A stretch of DNA of 64,000 nt, from positions 186,001-250,000 of the forward strand of contig NZ_JACNMS010000003.1 in the NCBI RefSeq assembly GCF_020595125.1, read 5' to 3'. The translations under genes were made by a program, and so were the position numbers. Under the pieces are notes generated by a model. It saw nothing but the letters and a program-made list of their open reading frames with translations. It did no database searches and was not told the DNA's origin. Positions 25,820 through 33,526 of the stretch are shown in pieces (position 1 is the stretch's first letter; each line of letters opens with the position of its first letter). Source of the DNA: Jeotgalibacillus aurantiacus. Lineage in GTDB: Bacteria; Bacillota; Bacilli; Bacillales; Jeotgalibacillaceae.

Positions 25820-26722
25820 ATGAAACTTTCACAGCTGACGCAAGCATTAAATCAAGAGTTTTCTATTCACCAATATGGCAAGGACCCAGCCTTCAGCCGT
25901 TTTATACCACAGGTGTACTCACCAGGTTGGGAGTCTTATTTTGAGAAGGAATTCAATGAGCTATTTAACGGACTGATGATAAAAGGGGCGCCGGAGGTTC
26001 AGTCCGTTTTTCTGGCTGTATTTCCAACGGAGGAAGTACTGGAGCGGTTTTTACAAGAGGGACAAGCAGGGGATTTGCTTTTTATGCATCACCCGCTTGT
26101 GATGGAATGTGGAGATCCGCTTGGTATATCAGGCAGAGGGTTTGTTCCGATTTCCGGCGATTATTTAACGGAAATCATACGCCGAAAGCTATCTATTTAC
26201 ACATGCCACATTCCGATGGATTATCATCCCGTGTTAAATACGAGCAAAGCCATTATCAAAGCATTACAGGGGACCATTACAGATGGTTTTGAACCCGATC
26301 ACTTCGGAAATCACCTGATTCATATGGTCGAGATTGATCCGATATCTACTGCAGGGCTAATAAAAAAACTGAAAGGAATTTTTGAGATTCCCTATGTTGA
26401 TTTTGAAGGCCGTGAGATTGAAATCATCACAAAAATTGCAGTTGTGGCCGGCTGCGGTGACAAGGTGGATTGGATTCAGGAAGCTGAAAAAAGAGGCGCA
26501 CAGGCATATATATCGGGTGAAATTCACTGCCATATTGATAATGACTATGGACAAATGAAATATAGCCAAATCATGCATTATGTGAAAGAAACCAGCATGT
26601 CACTGATTGGCGTCTCTCATTCAGCCTCAGAATATCTTGTGAAAAAGACACTCATGAAGGAATGGTTTGAACAAGCAGGTGTGCAAACAAAACTGCTGCC
26701 ACAGAGCAGGTGGTGGGTGTGA
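25820..26722 (+). CDS. NIF3-family dinuclear metal-centre protein
   Basis: A protein of 300 residues with the NIF3 metal-binding features: FMHHPL (His90-His91), YTCHIPMD, SGEIHCH, and a late GVSHSASE with His and Glu. Members form ring-shaped hexamers with two metal ions per subunit; some are called GTP cyclohydrolase type 2 homologues, but the function is not settled. It lacks the CutA-like insert of YqfO. The broken gene at 16436-16755 encodes just such an insert domain, so the two may be related. GGGGTG precedes the ATG. Confidence 0.82.
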   Translation: MKLSQLTQALNQEFSIHQYGKDPAFSRFIPQVYSPGWESYFEKEFNELFNGLMIKGAPEVQSVFLAVFPTEEVLERFLQEGQAGDLLFMHHPLVMECGDPLGISGRGFVPISGDYLTEIIRRKLSIYTCHIPMDYHPVLNTSKAIIKALQGTITDGFEPDHFGNHLIHMVEIDPISTAGLIKKLKGIFEIPYVDFEGREIEIITKIAVVAGCGDKVDWIQEAEKRGAQAYISGEIHCHIDNDYGQMKYSQIMHYVKETSMSLIGVSHSASEYLVKKTLMKEWFEQAGVQTKLLPQSRWWV

Positions 26723-26768
26723 TTCCTGACTGTTTTTTAGATGTAAAGATGATCCGGGAGGAATGACT

Positions 26769-27242
26769 TTGAAAAGGATGTTGTTTTTTATACTTTGCCT
26801 TGGTCTCGCTGGCTGCACTCAGTTAGACGAGAACGCTGAAACGGCACAGCAGCATTTAATCGATCTTGGATACGACGTAAAGTCTTACGAAGGCAGTCAG
26901 GCTTATTCATTTACAAAAGGTGATCTTGGCAACATGCCTCACAATTATATCTGGGCAGTGCAATCAACCTCACCAGAGCCATACTTCGGGGAAGAAATCA
27001 CACAGCAAATCTTCCTTGTAGAAGATCATCCACTGAATGAGGTCTATTCAGATCAGGAAGGCTTCGGAGACAAAGTCGAAGTCAGGATCTTCATGCTCAA
27101 TGATCAAATCATCGGCGGAACCTCATCTCCAACAGGAGAAGGCATCTCAGGGTCAGCCCACTCTATTGACGGCCGCACCCCTGAAGAAGTACAAGGAGAG
27201 AACCTCAATGAATTGCTGAGGGAGTGGGAGGAAGGTAGGTAG
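26769..27242 (+). CDS. Hypothetical lipoprotein
   Basis: About 157 residues with a short signal peptide and lipobox LGLAGC. The mature part has an acidic beta-rich character and the sequence HSIDGRTPEEVQGENL. TTG at 26769 is preferred: GGGAGG lies seven bases before it, whereas the ATG at 26763 is only one base from that site. No family recognised. It ends in a family C hairpin that overlaps the stop codon. Confidence 0.65.
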   Translation: MKRMLFFILCLGLAGCTQLDENAETAQQHLIDLGYDVKSYEGSQAYSFTKGDLGNMPHNYIWAVQSTSPEPYFGEEITQQIFLVEDHPLNEVYSDQEGFGDKVEVRIFMLNDQIIGGTSSPTGEGISGSAHSIDGRTPEEVQGENLNELLREWEEGR

Positions 27243-27276
27243 CGTAGACTTAAGGGAGAGACCCTGAGTCTACGCT
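27241..27276 (+). terminator. Family C hairpin, likely terminator
   Basis: AGCGTAGACT and AGTCTACGCT form a perfect 10-bp outer stem with an AGGG/CCCT inner part, followed by TTTT. It overlaps the lipoprotein stop codon. Confidence 0.7.
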
Positions 27277-27307
27277 TTTAAATGTTGAATTAAAAAAGGA
27301 TGGTTAT

Positions 27308-27730
27308 ATGAAACGTGTAGATGTTGTTTATGTCGTAGTGAATGATGAACATGAAAATGTTTTGATGGTGAAGAATAGAGGGAAGAATGGGTCTTATTTT
27401 ACTTTGCCAGGCGGAGCGGGAGCGGTTGAGAAGGGTGAAACGCTTGTTGAAGCAGCTGAGCGTGAAGTGAAAGAGGAGACAGGGTATGAGGTAAAGGTCG
27501 GAAACATTCTATGTGTGACAGAAGCATTTTTTGATGAGCCGAATCACCACGCGATATTCTTTACTTTCTCTGGGGAAATCAAAGGGGGAGACATTGATCT
27601 TTCAAACCCGGAAGAAATTGAGTCCGTTGAATGGCAGCCTTTAAAAGAAGCTGAAAAACATGCACTTGTGGTGAAGCAGGAAGGACTGCTTCAGGAAATG
27701 AAGACGGTACCTTATTTATTGAGGAGGTAG
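27308..27730 (+). CDS. Nudix hydrolase
   Basis: A protein of 140 residues with a complete Nudix box: GGAGAVEKGETLVEAAEREV continuing KEETGYEV, that is G-x5-E-x7-R-E-x-x-E-E-x-G. Such enzymes split nucleoside diphosphates linked to other groups, often to remove damaged nucleotides. AAAAGGATGG precedes the ATG. It is followed within four bases by an acetyltransferase gene, likely the same operon. Confidence 0.9.
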   Translation: MKRVDVVYVVVNDEHENVLMVKNRGKNGSYFTLPGGAGAVEKGETLVEAAEREVKEETGYEVKVGNILCVTEAFFDEPNHHAIFFTFSGEIKGGDIDLSNPEEIESVEWQPLKEAEKHALVVKQEGLLQEMKTVPYLLRR

Positions 27731-27734
27731 CGTG

Positions 27735-28268
27735 ATGAAGATACAACTACAAACAAATAGATTGATCTTGAGAGATTTGGAAGAAGGAGACTGGTACGAG
27801 GTTCATCAGTACGCTTCTATTCCTGATGTGAGTAAATATCAACCTTGGGGTCCCAATACGGAAGAAGAGACACGGGAATTCGTCATAGAAGCCATAGAAG
27901 CTGCTCTTCATCAACCGAGAGCAAGATATGCACTTGGCGTTGTTTTGAAAGAAACGAAGCGGCTGATTGGTGCTGTCGAGTTAAATATAAAGGAATACAA
28001 TCAAAGTGGAGAACTTTCCTATATTCTTCACCCTGAATTCTGGGGAAATGGGTTTGCGTCAGAGGCAGCGAAAAGGCTGGTTGCGTATGGATTCAAAGAA
28101 CTTGAGCTGCATAAAATCTTTGCCACATGTGATCCCAGAAATACAGCTTCTTCAAATCTATTACAAAAACTAAGCATGACATACGATGGCAGGTTACGGG
28201 ATGATTTGTTCATTAGAGATGGCTGGAGGGACTCATCTTTGTTTAGTTTGCTTGAGTATGAATACTAA
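27735..28268 (+). CDS. RimJ/RimL-type GNAT acetyltransferase
   Basis: A protein of 177 residues beginning with the RimJ/RimL pattern LQTNRLILRDLEEGDW, then GELSYILHPEFWGNGFASEA (the acetyl-CoA loop) and NTASSNLLQKLSM. It may acetylate a protein N-terminus or a small amine. GAGGAGG lies seven bases before ATG 27735, favouring it over GTG 27732. A family D element begins five bases after the stop. Confidence 0.88.
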   Translation: MKIQLQTNRLILRDLEEGDWYEVHQYASIPDVSKYQPWGPNTEEETREFVIEAIEAALHQPRARYALGVVLKETKRLIGAVELNIKEYNQSGELSYILHPEFWGNGFASEAAKRLVAYGFKELELHKIFATCDPRNTASSNLLQKLSMTYDGRLRDDLFIRDGWRDSSLFSLLEYEY

Positions 28269-28273
28269 AACAA

Positions 28274-28372
28274 GGGGACGGAGGGGGTGTTCCTTTTTTG
28301 CAGACCTGTCCCCTGTTGAACAGTCATGTTTAAAGGGACAGAGCACGGCAAATGGCACACCCGCTCCGTCCC
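28274..28372. repeat. Family D element with GGACGGAG arms, copy 2
   Basis: Arms at 28274-28293 and 28354-28372 (GGGACGGAG-x-GGGTGT pattern) match with a few changes. The interior holds CTGTCCCC and AGGGACAG pieces. It fills the space between the converging acetyltransferase and MFS genes, as copy 1 (1198-1285) follows a methyltransferase gene. Confidence 0.6.
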
Positions 28373-28382
28373 TCTGTTACCT

Positions 28383-29594
28383 TCACACGCCACTTTTTAT
28401 TTTAACTGCACCAAAAAACCCCGCTTCTGACTGTGTTCTATAGAGTAGAATCGTAATCAATAGCATGATCAGCGCCCCTGTTAACACGGTCATTCTTAAA
28501 GAGATGAATTCAGCTGAGTATGCGAACAGAGCTGTGATCATGACAATGCCAAGAGCTCCGATAAAATCAAACAGGCTGGATACACGGCCCATGCGATCGA
28601 CCGGAATATGTGTTTGAATGTACGTCAGAAATCCTGTGTTGGCAAAGGATAAAGCGAGTCCGATGATGAATACGCCCAGACAGGCAACGATAAAGTGATT
28701 TGAAGCGGCGAAGATCATATAGCCGACTGCGGTCATCACAGCACCAGCCTGGATCATTGTCCTGATATTGAATCGGTCAGCGCCGTACAAATTGATCGCG
28801 GAGCCAATGAGAATCCCGGCTCCTGCAACGCTGACAAGAAATCCATAATCACTGTCTGAAAGCAGCAGCACCTCTTTTGAAAACGAAACCTCCAGAGAAT
28901 CCACAGCTGTCTGCAGTACAACAAAGCCTGTAAACAGAAAGTATGCGATCGCGACAACAGGTTGATCGTATCTAAACGACAGAGCGAGTTTCCAGTCTGC
29001 CACCAGATCCGTTTTTATCGAAAAAGAAGGGATCGACACACTCTTTTTTCCTTCTTCTTTAATAAATGCAATGAGCACAGCCGCCACTGCAAGCGCACAC
29101 GCATTCAGGTAAATAGCAAGCATCGGGCTCCCGGCCATCAGGATGACTCCAGCCACAGCAGGTCCCAAAAGAAAAGCTCCTGAGTCAAGTAAGCTGCGGA
29201 TTGAATTGAAGCGTTGCATCTTGTGGTCAGGAATCATTTCAGCTGTGAAAGTAAGCATTGCCGGCTCATAAAGAGAGCTCAGCATTTGCAGAAAAAACAC
29301 CAGCACATAACAAATCCAAATATGTTCAATAGAGAACGCAACCCCTATCACGAGGATACTCTGACCAATGAACAGTGAGAGCAGCAACCGTTTTTTAGAA
29401 ACACGGTCCACCAGACTGCCACCCCAGAAAGTCGTCAGCAATGCTGACACAGGGCGGATCATGTAAAGAGCGGCTACGGCGGCTGCAGATCCCGTCTCGT
29501 TAAAAATAATGAGGTTTAACGCAATAAAGTAAATCCAGCCCCCTAGGCTTGCAAAACCCATGGAAATCAATAGTCGTATAGCTGCAACACTCAT
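28383..29594 (-). CDS. MFS transporter (MFS_3/EntS-like), T-box controlled
   Basis: A protein of 403 residues with about twelve membrane segments. The first loop motif is WGGSLVDRVSKKRLLL, a G-x-x-x-D-R-x-S-x-x-R/K variant of MFS motif A. The start region (ASLGGWIYFIALNLIIFNET) is much like that of the MFS gene at 47943, so the two are paralogues. A T-box leader lies directly upstream, so expression should rise when one amino acid is short; amino-acid or peptide transport is therefore more likely than drug export. GGCGGTG precedes the ATG. Confidence 0.87.
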   Translation of the reverse strand: MSVAAIRLLISMGFASLGGWIYFIALNLIIFNETGSAAAVAALYMIRPVSALLTTFWGGSLVDRVSKKRLLLSLFIGQSILVIGVAFSIEHIWICYVLVFFLQMLSSLYEPAMLTFTAEMIPDHKMQRFNSIRSLLDSGAFLLGPAVAGVILMAGSPMLAIYLNACALAVAAVLIAFIKEEGKKSVSIPSFSIKTDLVADWKLALSFRYDQPVVAIAYFLFTGFVVLQTAVDSLEVSFSKEVLLLSDSDYGFLVSVAGAGILIGSAINLYGADRFNIRTMIQAGAVMTAVGYMIFAASNHFIVACLGVFIIGLALSFANTGFLTYIQTHIPVDRMGRVSSLFDFIGALGIVMITALFAYSAEFISLRMTVLTGALIMLLITILLYRTQSEAGFFGAVKIKSGV

Positions 29595-29624
29595 GTGAAC
29601 ACCGCCTTTTCATTTGTTGAAAAA

Positions 29625-29907
29625 TAAAAAACCCCACCTCCAAGACTGTTGTCTTGAGGGCGAGATTTGATTCGCGGTGCCACCTCAGTTTGTTCATATG
29701 TCGCCATATCAACCTTTTCAGGTACAGCTTTATAGGTATACCCAAGCTCGATAACGGAAGCAGCCGTTCTGCCATCACCCATTCAGGATCCGGCAAAATG
29801 CTCAGAGGCTTGATTCAATAACCGCCATCCTGCTCCTTTTCACCAGTCGTCGGAGCTCTCTTTTGAGGATTCAGGTTACCTACTCTTCTCTTCATCGCAA
29901 ATAAATT
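29625..29907 (-). promoter_or_regulatory. T-box riboswitch of the MFS transporter gene
   Basis: Read on the minus strand: TATGAT -10 box (29914-29919), AGTA and GAA of stem I, the T-box AGGTGGCACCGCG (29673-29685) and a terminator CCTCAAGAC/GTCTTGGAGG with six T (about 29628-29660). The T-box bulge TGGC would pair with a tRNA ending GCCA. After GAA the specifier reads TCA (Ser) directly, or CAA (Gln) with the one-base offset seen in the ileS leader. Both tRNAs can carry a G discriminator, so the amino acid is unresolved. Confidence 0.85.
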
Positions 29908-29962
29908 TCATTGATCATACCACAGGATGGAAATGACTGTCATCTGTTTTTTGGATTTTTAG

Positions 29963-30014
29963 TTTGCCGCGGAAAGGGTTGTTTTACGAACGGCTGGGGT
30001 GGTGCCGCGTCAAA
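29963..30014. repeat. Flanking module F, copy 3
   Basis: 52 bp bounded by TTTGCCGCG and CGCGTCAAA. It lies four bases before A array copy 4. Confidence 0.6.
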
Positions 30015-30018
30015 CAGG

Positions 30019-30205
30019 CAACGATACAAATCATTTATGGAACGATACATTAAACATTTGAAACAGTACAAAAAGCTTTTCCAACGTGACAATTAACCGG
30101 GCTTTGAGTGTTAACGATACAAATATCTGGTAGAACAGAACATATATTTGACGGAACGATACATAAAAAAATTGAAACGATTGAATAAATGATGAGAACG
30201 ATACA
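30019..30205 (+). repeat. Family A 4+5 array, copy 4 (nine units, 21-bp pitch)
   Basis: Cores related to GAACGATACA end at 30028, 30049, 30070, 30091, 30121, 30142, 30163, 30184 and 30205. Steps are 21 bp with one of 30 bp between units four and five; length 187 bp. It is closely similar to copy 3, including the last two units, and like it is bracketed by F modules. Confidence 0.85.
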
Positions 30206-30237
30206 AAAGCTCAGCCGGCCCGCCCGCCCGCCCCCAG

Positions 30238-30285
30238 TTTGCCGCGAAACCATCCCATCATCCACCAACCCATCTCCGCGTCAAA
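30238..30285. repeat. Flanking module F, copy 4
   Basis: 48 bp bounded by TTTGCCGCG and CGCGTCAAA, on the far side of A array copy 4. A GC-rich CCCGCC run separates array and module. Confidence 0.55.
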
Positions 30286-30290
30286 CCAAC

Positions 30291-30313
30291 AAAAAACCCG
30301 GCCGCAGCCGGGT
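30291..30313 (-). terminator. Terminator of the DUF2817 gene
   Basis: On the minus strand GACCCGGC pairs with GCCGGGT across a four-base loop, followed by six T. Confidence 0.85.
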
Positions 30314-30321
30314 CACATCTT

Positions 30322-31458
30322 TTATCCTTTAATCACATACAATCCTTCATTCCGAAACACACTCTCCATCGCTTTCCGGCCTTCCTGGAGAATGGCGAGG
30401 CGCCATTCGTGGTCATCCGGGTAGAACATGGCTGTGAATTCATCGAGGATTTCCTCGCGATCTTTTTCGTGGACTGCGCCTTCCCAATACAGCTGATTTT
30501 CCAGAATGATCGTCAGGAATTCACGGATGGTGGCGGACATACTCGTTCCGAATGTGCCGAATTCAAACAGCGCAGAGAATAAGTATTTATCGGGATACGA
30601 GCGTTTTTTGATCGCGTAAAAGTGGTTGGTCGAGTCACCTTTTACCTCTTCGGGATCATACTCCTGAATATTCTTTAACCCGTATGTCTTTTTCAATTCT
30701 TTGACGGTACGTCCATCACGATCACTCATCACCATGGTGACTTCATTAGACGGTCCGAGGGCTGTATGCCAGTCTAGATGAATGACACGGTCAAAAGTTT
30801 CCAGCAGCTTTTCCTGAATGCCTTTCAGAAAGATGGCCGATTCTTCTTTTTCCTTGCCACCATAGTAGACACCCTTCGGAAACTCATACTGACCCATGCC
30901 TTTAGCAGACATTAAGCCACTGTAGCCTTCGTTTACCGCTCCTTTTGCCATATGGTTCCGGATGTTTGACTTCTCCACGAGCAGACTTTCAATTTTCCCG
31001 GATGGCAAAAACAGTTCCTGCAGCTTTTCGTATTCCTGGTTTGTATTTTCGGGAACGTGTCCAGGATCTACGAGATAATTCCGGTTCAGATCGATGTTGT
31101 TTTCAGTAACCCGTCTCCGGTGACGCATGCCCCACGGGTTTAAAGCATGGATCAGACATAGTCCCGTTCTCTTTTCATCCAGCAGGTAGGCAAGCTCATG
31201 AGCGAACACGTCCAGCATCGCAGCCCCCGCAAAGCCTTCAATCCCATGCTCCCCGGTCGTCATAAAAAGTACCCGTTCATTCTCATGCGTGCCTTCTGCA
31301 TAAATCATATCAATTGTATTATTATCAGACTCCTGTCCGATAAAATGAGTGGAAAGCTCAACATTCGGCCAGATCCGCTTAATTTTCTCAAAGTTTTTTC
31401 GGAAAACAGCTCTGGACGTTTCATAATCTCTCTGGAAATACTCATCAATGGTCTTCAT
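30322..31458 (-). CDS. DUF2817 / M14-like metallocarboxypeptidase
   Basis: A protein of 378 residues with the zinc-peptidase pattern of the M14 superfamily: TTGEHGIEGFAG (His71 and Glu74 ligands), NNIDLNRNY (substrate-binding Arg) and HLDWHTALG near 220 (third ligand). DUF2817 proteins are of this fold. There is no signal peptide. ATG 31458 has GAGGAG eight bases upstream; the GTG at 31467 is too close to it. The likely substrate, a peptide or amino-acid conjugate, is unknown. Confidence 0.82.
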   Translation of the reverse strand: MKTIDEYFQRDYETSRAVFRKNFEKIKRIWPNVELSTHFIGQESDNNTIDMIYAEGTHENERVLFMTTGEHGIEGFAGAAMLDVFAHELAYLLDEKRTGLCLIHALNPWGMRHRRRVTENNIDLNRNYLVDPGHVPENTNQEYEKLQELFLPSGKIESLLVEKSNIRNHMAKGAVNEGYSGLMSAKGMGQYEFPKGVYYGGKEKEESAIFLKGIQEKLLETFDRVIHLDWHTALGPSNEVTMVMSDRDGRTVKELKKTYGLKNIQEYDPEEVKGDSTNHFYAIKKRSYPDKYLFSALFEFGTFGTSMSATIREFLTIILENQLYWEGAVHEKDREEILDEFTAMFYPDDHEWRLAILQEGRKAMESVFRNEGLYVIKG

Positions 31459-31550
31459 CTCACGCACTCCTCTCCTATAAAGAGGTTTCCACTTATCGGG
31501 AAGGGTGAAACCTGCTTTTTGGTATGATAGGTAAAAGGAGTGAAAAGGTC

Positions 31551-32033
31551 ATGACATCTGTTTCAATTCGACATTTGAAGGCATCTGATTTTGAACGTGT
31601 CTCACCGGTAATAAATGAATGGTGGGGTGGTCGCCAGATGGCTGACATGCTGCCGAGGTTGTTTTTCGTTCATTTTAACGAAACGAGTTTTATTGCAGAG
31701 GATAATGGGGAAGTAATCGGTTTTCTATGCGGGTTTTTGTCTCAAAGCCATTCAAAAGAAGCGTATATCCACTTTGTTGGTGTCCACCCGGATTATCGAC
31801 GTCACCAGGTAGGGCGTCTTTTATATGAGTCCTTCTTTGAGGTGACTCAAAAGGTAGGCCGTACCGCCATCAAAGCGGTGACTTCACCTGTAAATGAGCG
31901 GTCTATTGCATTTCATCGGAAAATGGGATTTTCTATTCAGGAAGGTCCTGATCAGGTAGGAGAGATTTTGGTGTTCCCGGACTACGATGGTAATGGGCAG
32001 GACCGCGTTCTTTTTGTAAATCAGCTAAAATAA
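31551..32033 (+). CDS. GNAT-family N-acetyltransferase
   Basis: A protein of 160 residues. The acetyl-CoA site is GVHPDYRRHQVGRLLYESF, and the fold ends in ERSIAFHRKMGFSIQEG and VLFVNQL. The presence of Q instead of G in R-R-H-Q-V-G is a small change from the usual loop. AAAGGAGTG lies before ATG 31551, which is preferred over 31524. A TATGAT box about 20 bases upstream could be its -10. Confidence 0.85.
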   Translation: MTSVSIRHLKASDFERVSPVINEWWGGRQMADMLPRLFFVHFNETSFIAEDNGEVIGFLCGFLSQSHSKEAYIHFVGVHPDYRRHQVGRLLYESFFEVTQKVGRTAIKAVTSPVNERSIAFHRKMGFSIQEGPDQVGEILVFPDYDGNGQDRVLFVNQLK

Positions 32034-32035
32034 AA

Positions 32036-32064
32036 AAATCCCCTCATGTTCTATAGGGGATTTT
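32036..32064. terminator. Bidirectional terminator
   Basis: AAAATCCCCT and AGGGGATTTT form a near-perfect stem with a ten-base loop between converging genes. Confidence 0.8.
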
Positions 32065-32067
32065 CCT

Positions 32068-32259
32068 TTATTCATCAGCCTGAAGTTTCTGTTTCTGGAC
32101 GATTCCAAACAAGCCAACTGCCGCTGTCATGTTTAAACCAACAGCTAAAATTAACATGACTGTTTTTGTTATGCCCAGTAGGTCCAATAGATTAGAAAAT
32201 ACGAGTAATAAAGAGCCTACAGTAAGCAAAGAGAAAAATGCAGCAAATTTTGTATCCAT
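32068..32259 (-). CDS. Small two-helix membrane protein
   Basis: Sixty-three residues, two hydrophobic segments (about 5-25 and 31-51), then a polar tail QKQKLQADE. TTGAGGACTGAC precedes the ATG on the minus strand, which supports this start over the TTG four codons earlier. Function unknown. It is one of three short membrane-protein genes on this strand (32068-32805). Confidence 0.6.
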   Translation of the reverse strand: MDTKFAAFFSLLTVGSLLLVFSNLLDLLGITKTVMLILAVGLNMTAAVGLFGIVQKQKLQADE

Positions 32260-32326
32260 GTCAGTCCTCAATTCTTTTTCTTTTAATACGAATAAAAAGA
32301 TCTCTAAGATTCATTTATTACATTGA

Positions 32327-32521
32327 CTACATAAATAATACAAACGCCAAAGCAGAACCGATGAGGATATAAATGCTAAGCAAGGTAATGGTCAGCTGTT
32401 TGGCAAAAAGTAAGTTTGGATTATGATTGGAAAAAGAAAATCTGGTTTGTTTAAACAGTTGATAAATAGCCATCCCACCAATAACGACAGCAAAAAAGAT
32501 CATAATGTACATCAGTTCCAT
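32327..32521 (-). CDS. Small two-helix membrane protein
   Basis: Sixty-four residues with hydrophobic segments at about 3-20 and 43-63 around a polar loop KQTRFSFSNHNPN. GAGGTGGGCGT before the ATG is a good ribosome site. No family recognised. Confidence 0.6.
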   Translation of the reverse strand: MELMYIMIFFAVVIGGMAIYQLFKQTRFSFSNHNPNLLFAKQLTITLLSIYILIGSALAFVLFM

Positions 32522-32652
32522 ACGCCCACCTCACTTCTTATATTTACCATTTTAACCTTCTCTAGAATTAAATTCCAGTACTTTTTAAATAATTTTTATG
32601 TTTTTTGGTAAATAGATGAAATGAAATTAGGTGTTGGAAGATACGTTACTAA

Positions 32653-32805
32653 TTATGTTTCTTTTTTTCCCGGCCTTGTAATACTCAAAACAATCGCAGC
32701 CGCGAAAAACAAAAATGCGGGTGGGAATGTATAAAGATTGCTGATGGGTGTGAAGATACCTGCCCAGAAAAGTACCGCACCTAAAATCAGGAATAGAATG
32801 GTCAT
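32653..32805 (-). CDS. Very short membrane protein, 50 residues
   Basis: A short gene easily missed by length filters. On the minus strand AGGAGG stands seven bases before an ATG and the frame encodes MTILFLILGAVLFWAGIFTP, a Pro-rich turn, a second hydrophobic segment (FLFFAAAIVLSI) and a basic end TRPGKKET. Two membrane helices are predicted. It lies opposite to and just before the Nudix gene at 32879. Confidence 0.65.
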   Translation of the reverse strand: MTILFLILGAVLFWAGIFTPISNLYTFPPAFLFFAAAIVLSITRPGKKET

Positions 32806-32878
32806 CGTTTTCCTCCTATGTGGAATCATTTGTTAAACTTAGTGTAACAAAATGGAATGGTAGAAAAGAGGTTTATGA

Positions 32879-33526
32879 ATGGAATCAGAAAAATTAACAG
32901 TATTTAATGAGCGTCATGAAAAAATCGGGGAGGCAACGAGACGCGAGGTGCATGAGAAAGGATACTGGCATGAGGCTTTTCACTGCTGGATTATTGCCTT
33001 TGAAGGGAAAATCCCATTTGTGTATCTCCAGCTCCGCAGTGAAGATAAAAAAGATTACCCGGGACTGCTCGATATCGCGGCAGCCGGACATATGCTCGCG
33101 GGTGAGACAGTGGAGGAGGGTGTCCGCGAGGTAGAGGAAGAGATCGGATTGAGGGTGAAACTGTCTGACTTGAAATCGCTCGGCGTCATTCCGTATGCTG
33201 TGAAAAATGGTGCGCTGATTGACCGCGAGCTGGCACATACATCCGTTTACATGTCTGCTAAGCCAGTGCAAAATTTCGTTCTACAGCCCGAAGAAGTAGC
33301 AGGAATGGTGAAAATCCCATTTGATGCATTCGCGGAGCTTTGGAGCGGAAAGCGTGATCAGGTGCTCATTGAGGGATTTGAGATTGATGAATATGGTGAG
33401 CAAGCTGAACTGAAAAAGCCTGCAGGAAGGGAAAGCTTTGTTCCTCACCCTGCATTTTATTATGATGAGGTCATCAAAGGGCTTCAAAAAGAAATTGAGG
33501 TGGCGAAAAGTGCTGGGATTGCCTAA
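32879..33526 (+). CDS. Nudix hydrolase (YfcD/IPP-isomerase-like)
   Basis: A protein of 215 residues. The Nudix box is AAAGHMLAGETVEEGVREV followed by EEEIGL. The N-terminal FNERHEKIGEATRREVHEKG and length match the group related to isopentenyl-diphosphate isomerase, which includes E. coli YfcD. The substrate is unknown. Its 3' end overlaps the GrpB-like gene by 17 bases, so the two are coupled. Confidence 0.88.
   Translation: MESEKLTVFNERHEKIGEATRREVHEKGYWHEAFHCWIIAFEGKIPFVYLQLRSEDKKDYPGLLDIAAAGHMLAGETVEEGVREVEEEIGLRVKLSDLKSLGVIPYAVKNGALIDRELAHTSVYMSAKPVQNFVLQPEEVAGMVKIPFDAFAELWSGKRDQVLIEGFEIDEYGEQAELKKPAGRESFVPHPAFYYDEVIKGLQKEIEVAKSAGIA

Noticed and set aside
30050-30268. Protein-coding frames over A array copy 4
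   Set aside because: No ribosome site, low-complexity content, and the array spacing explains the open frames.
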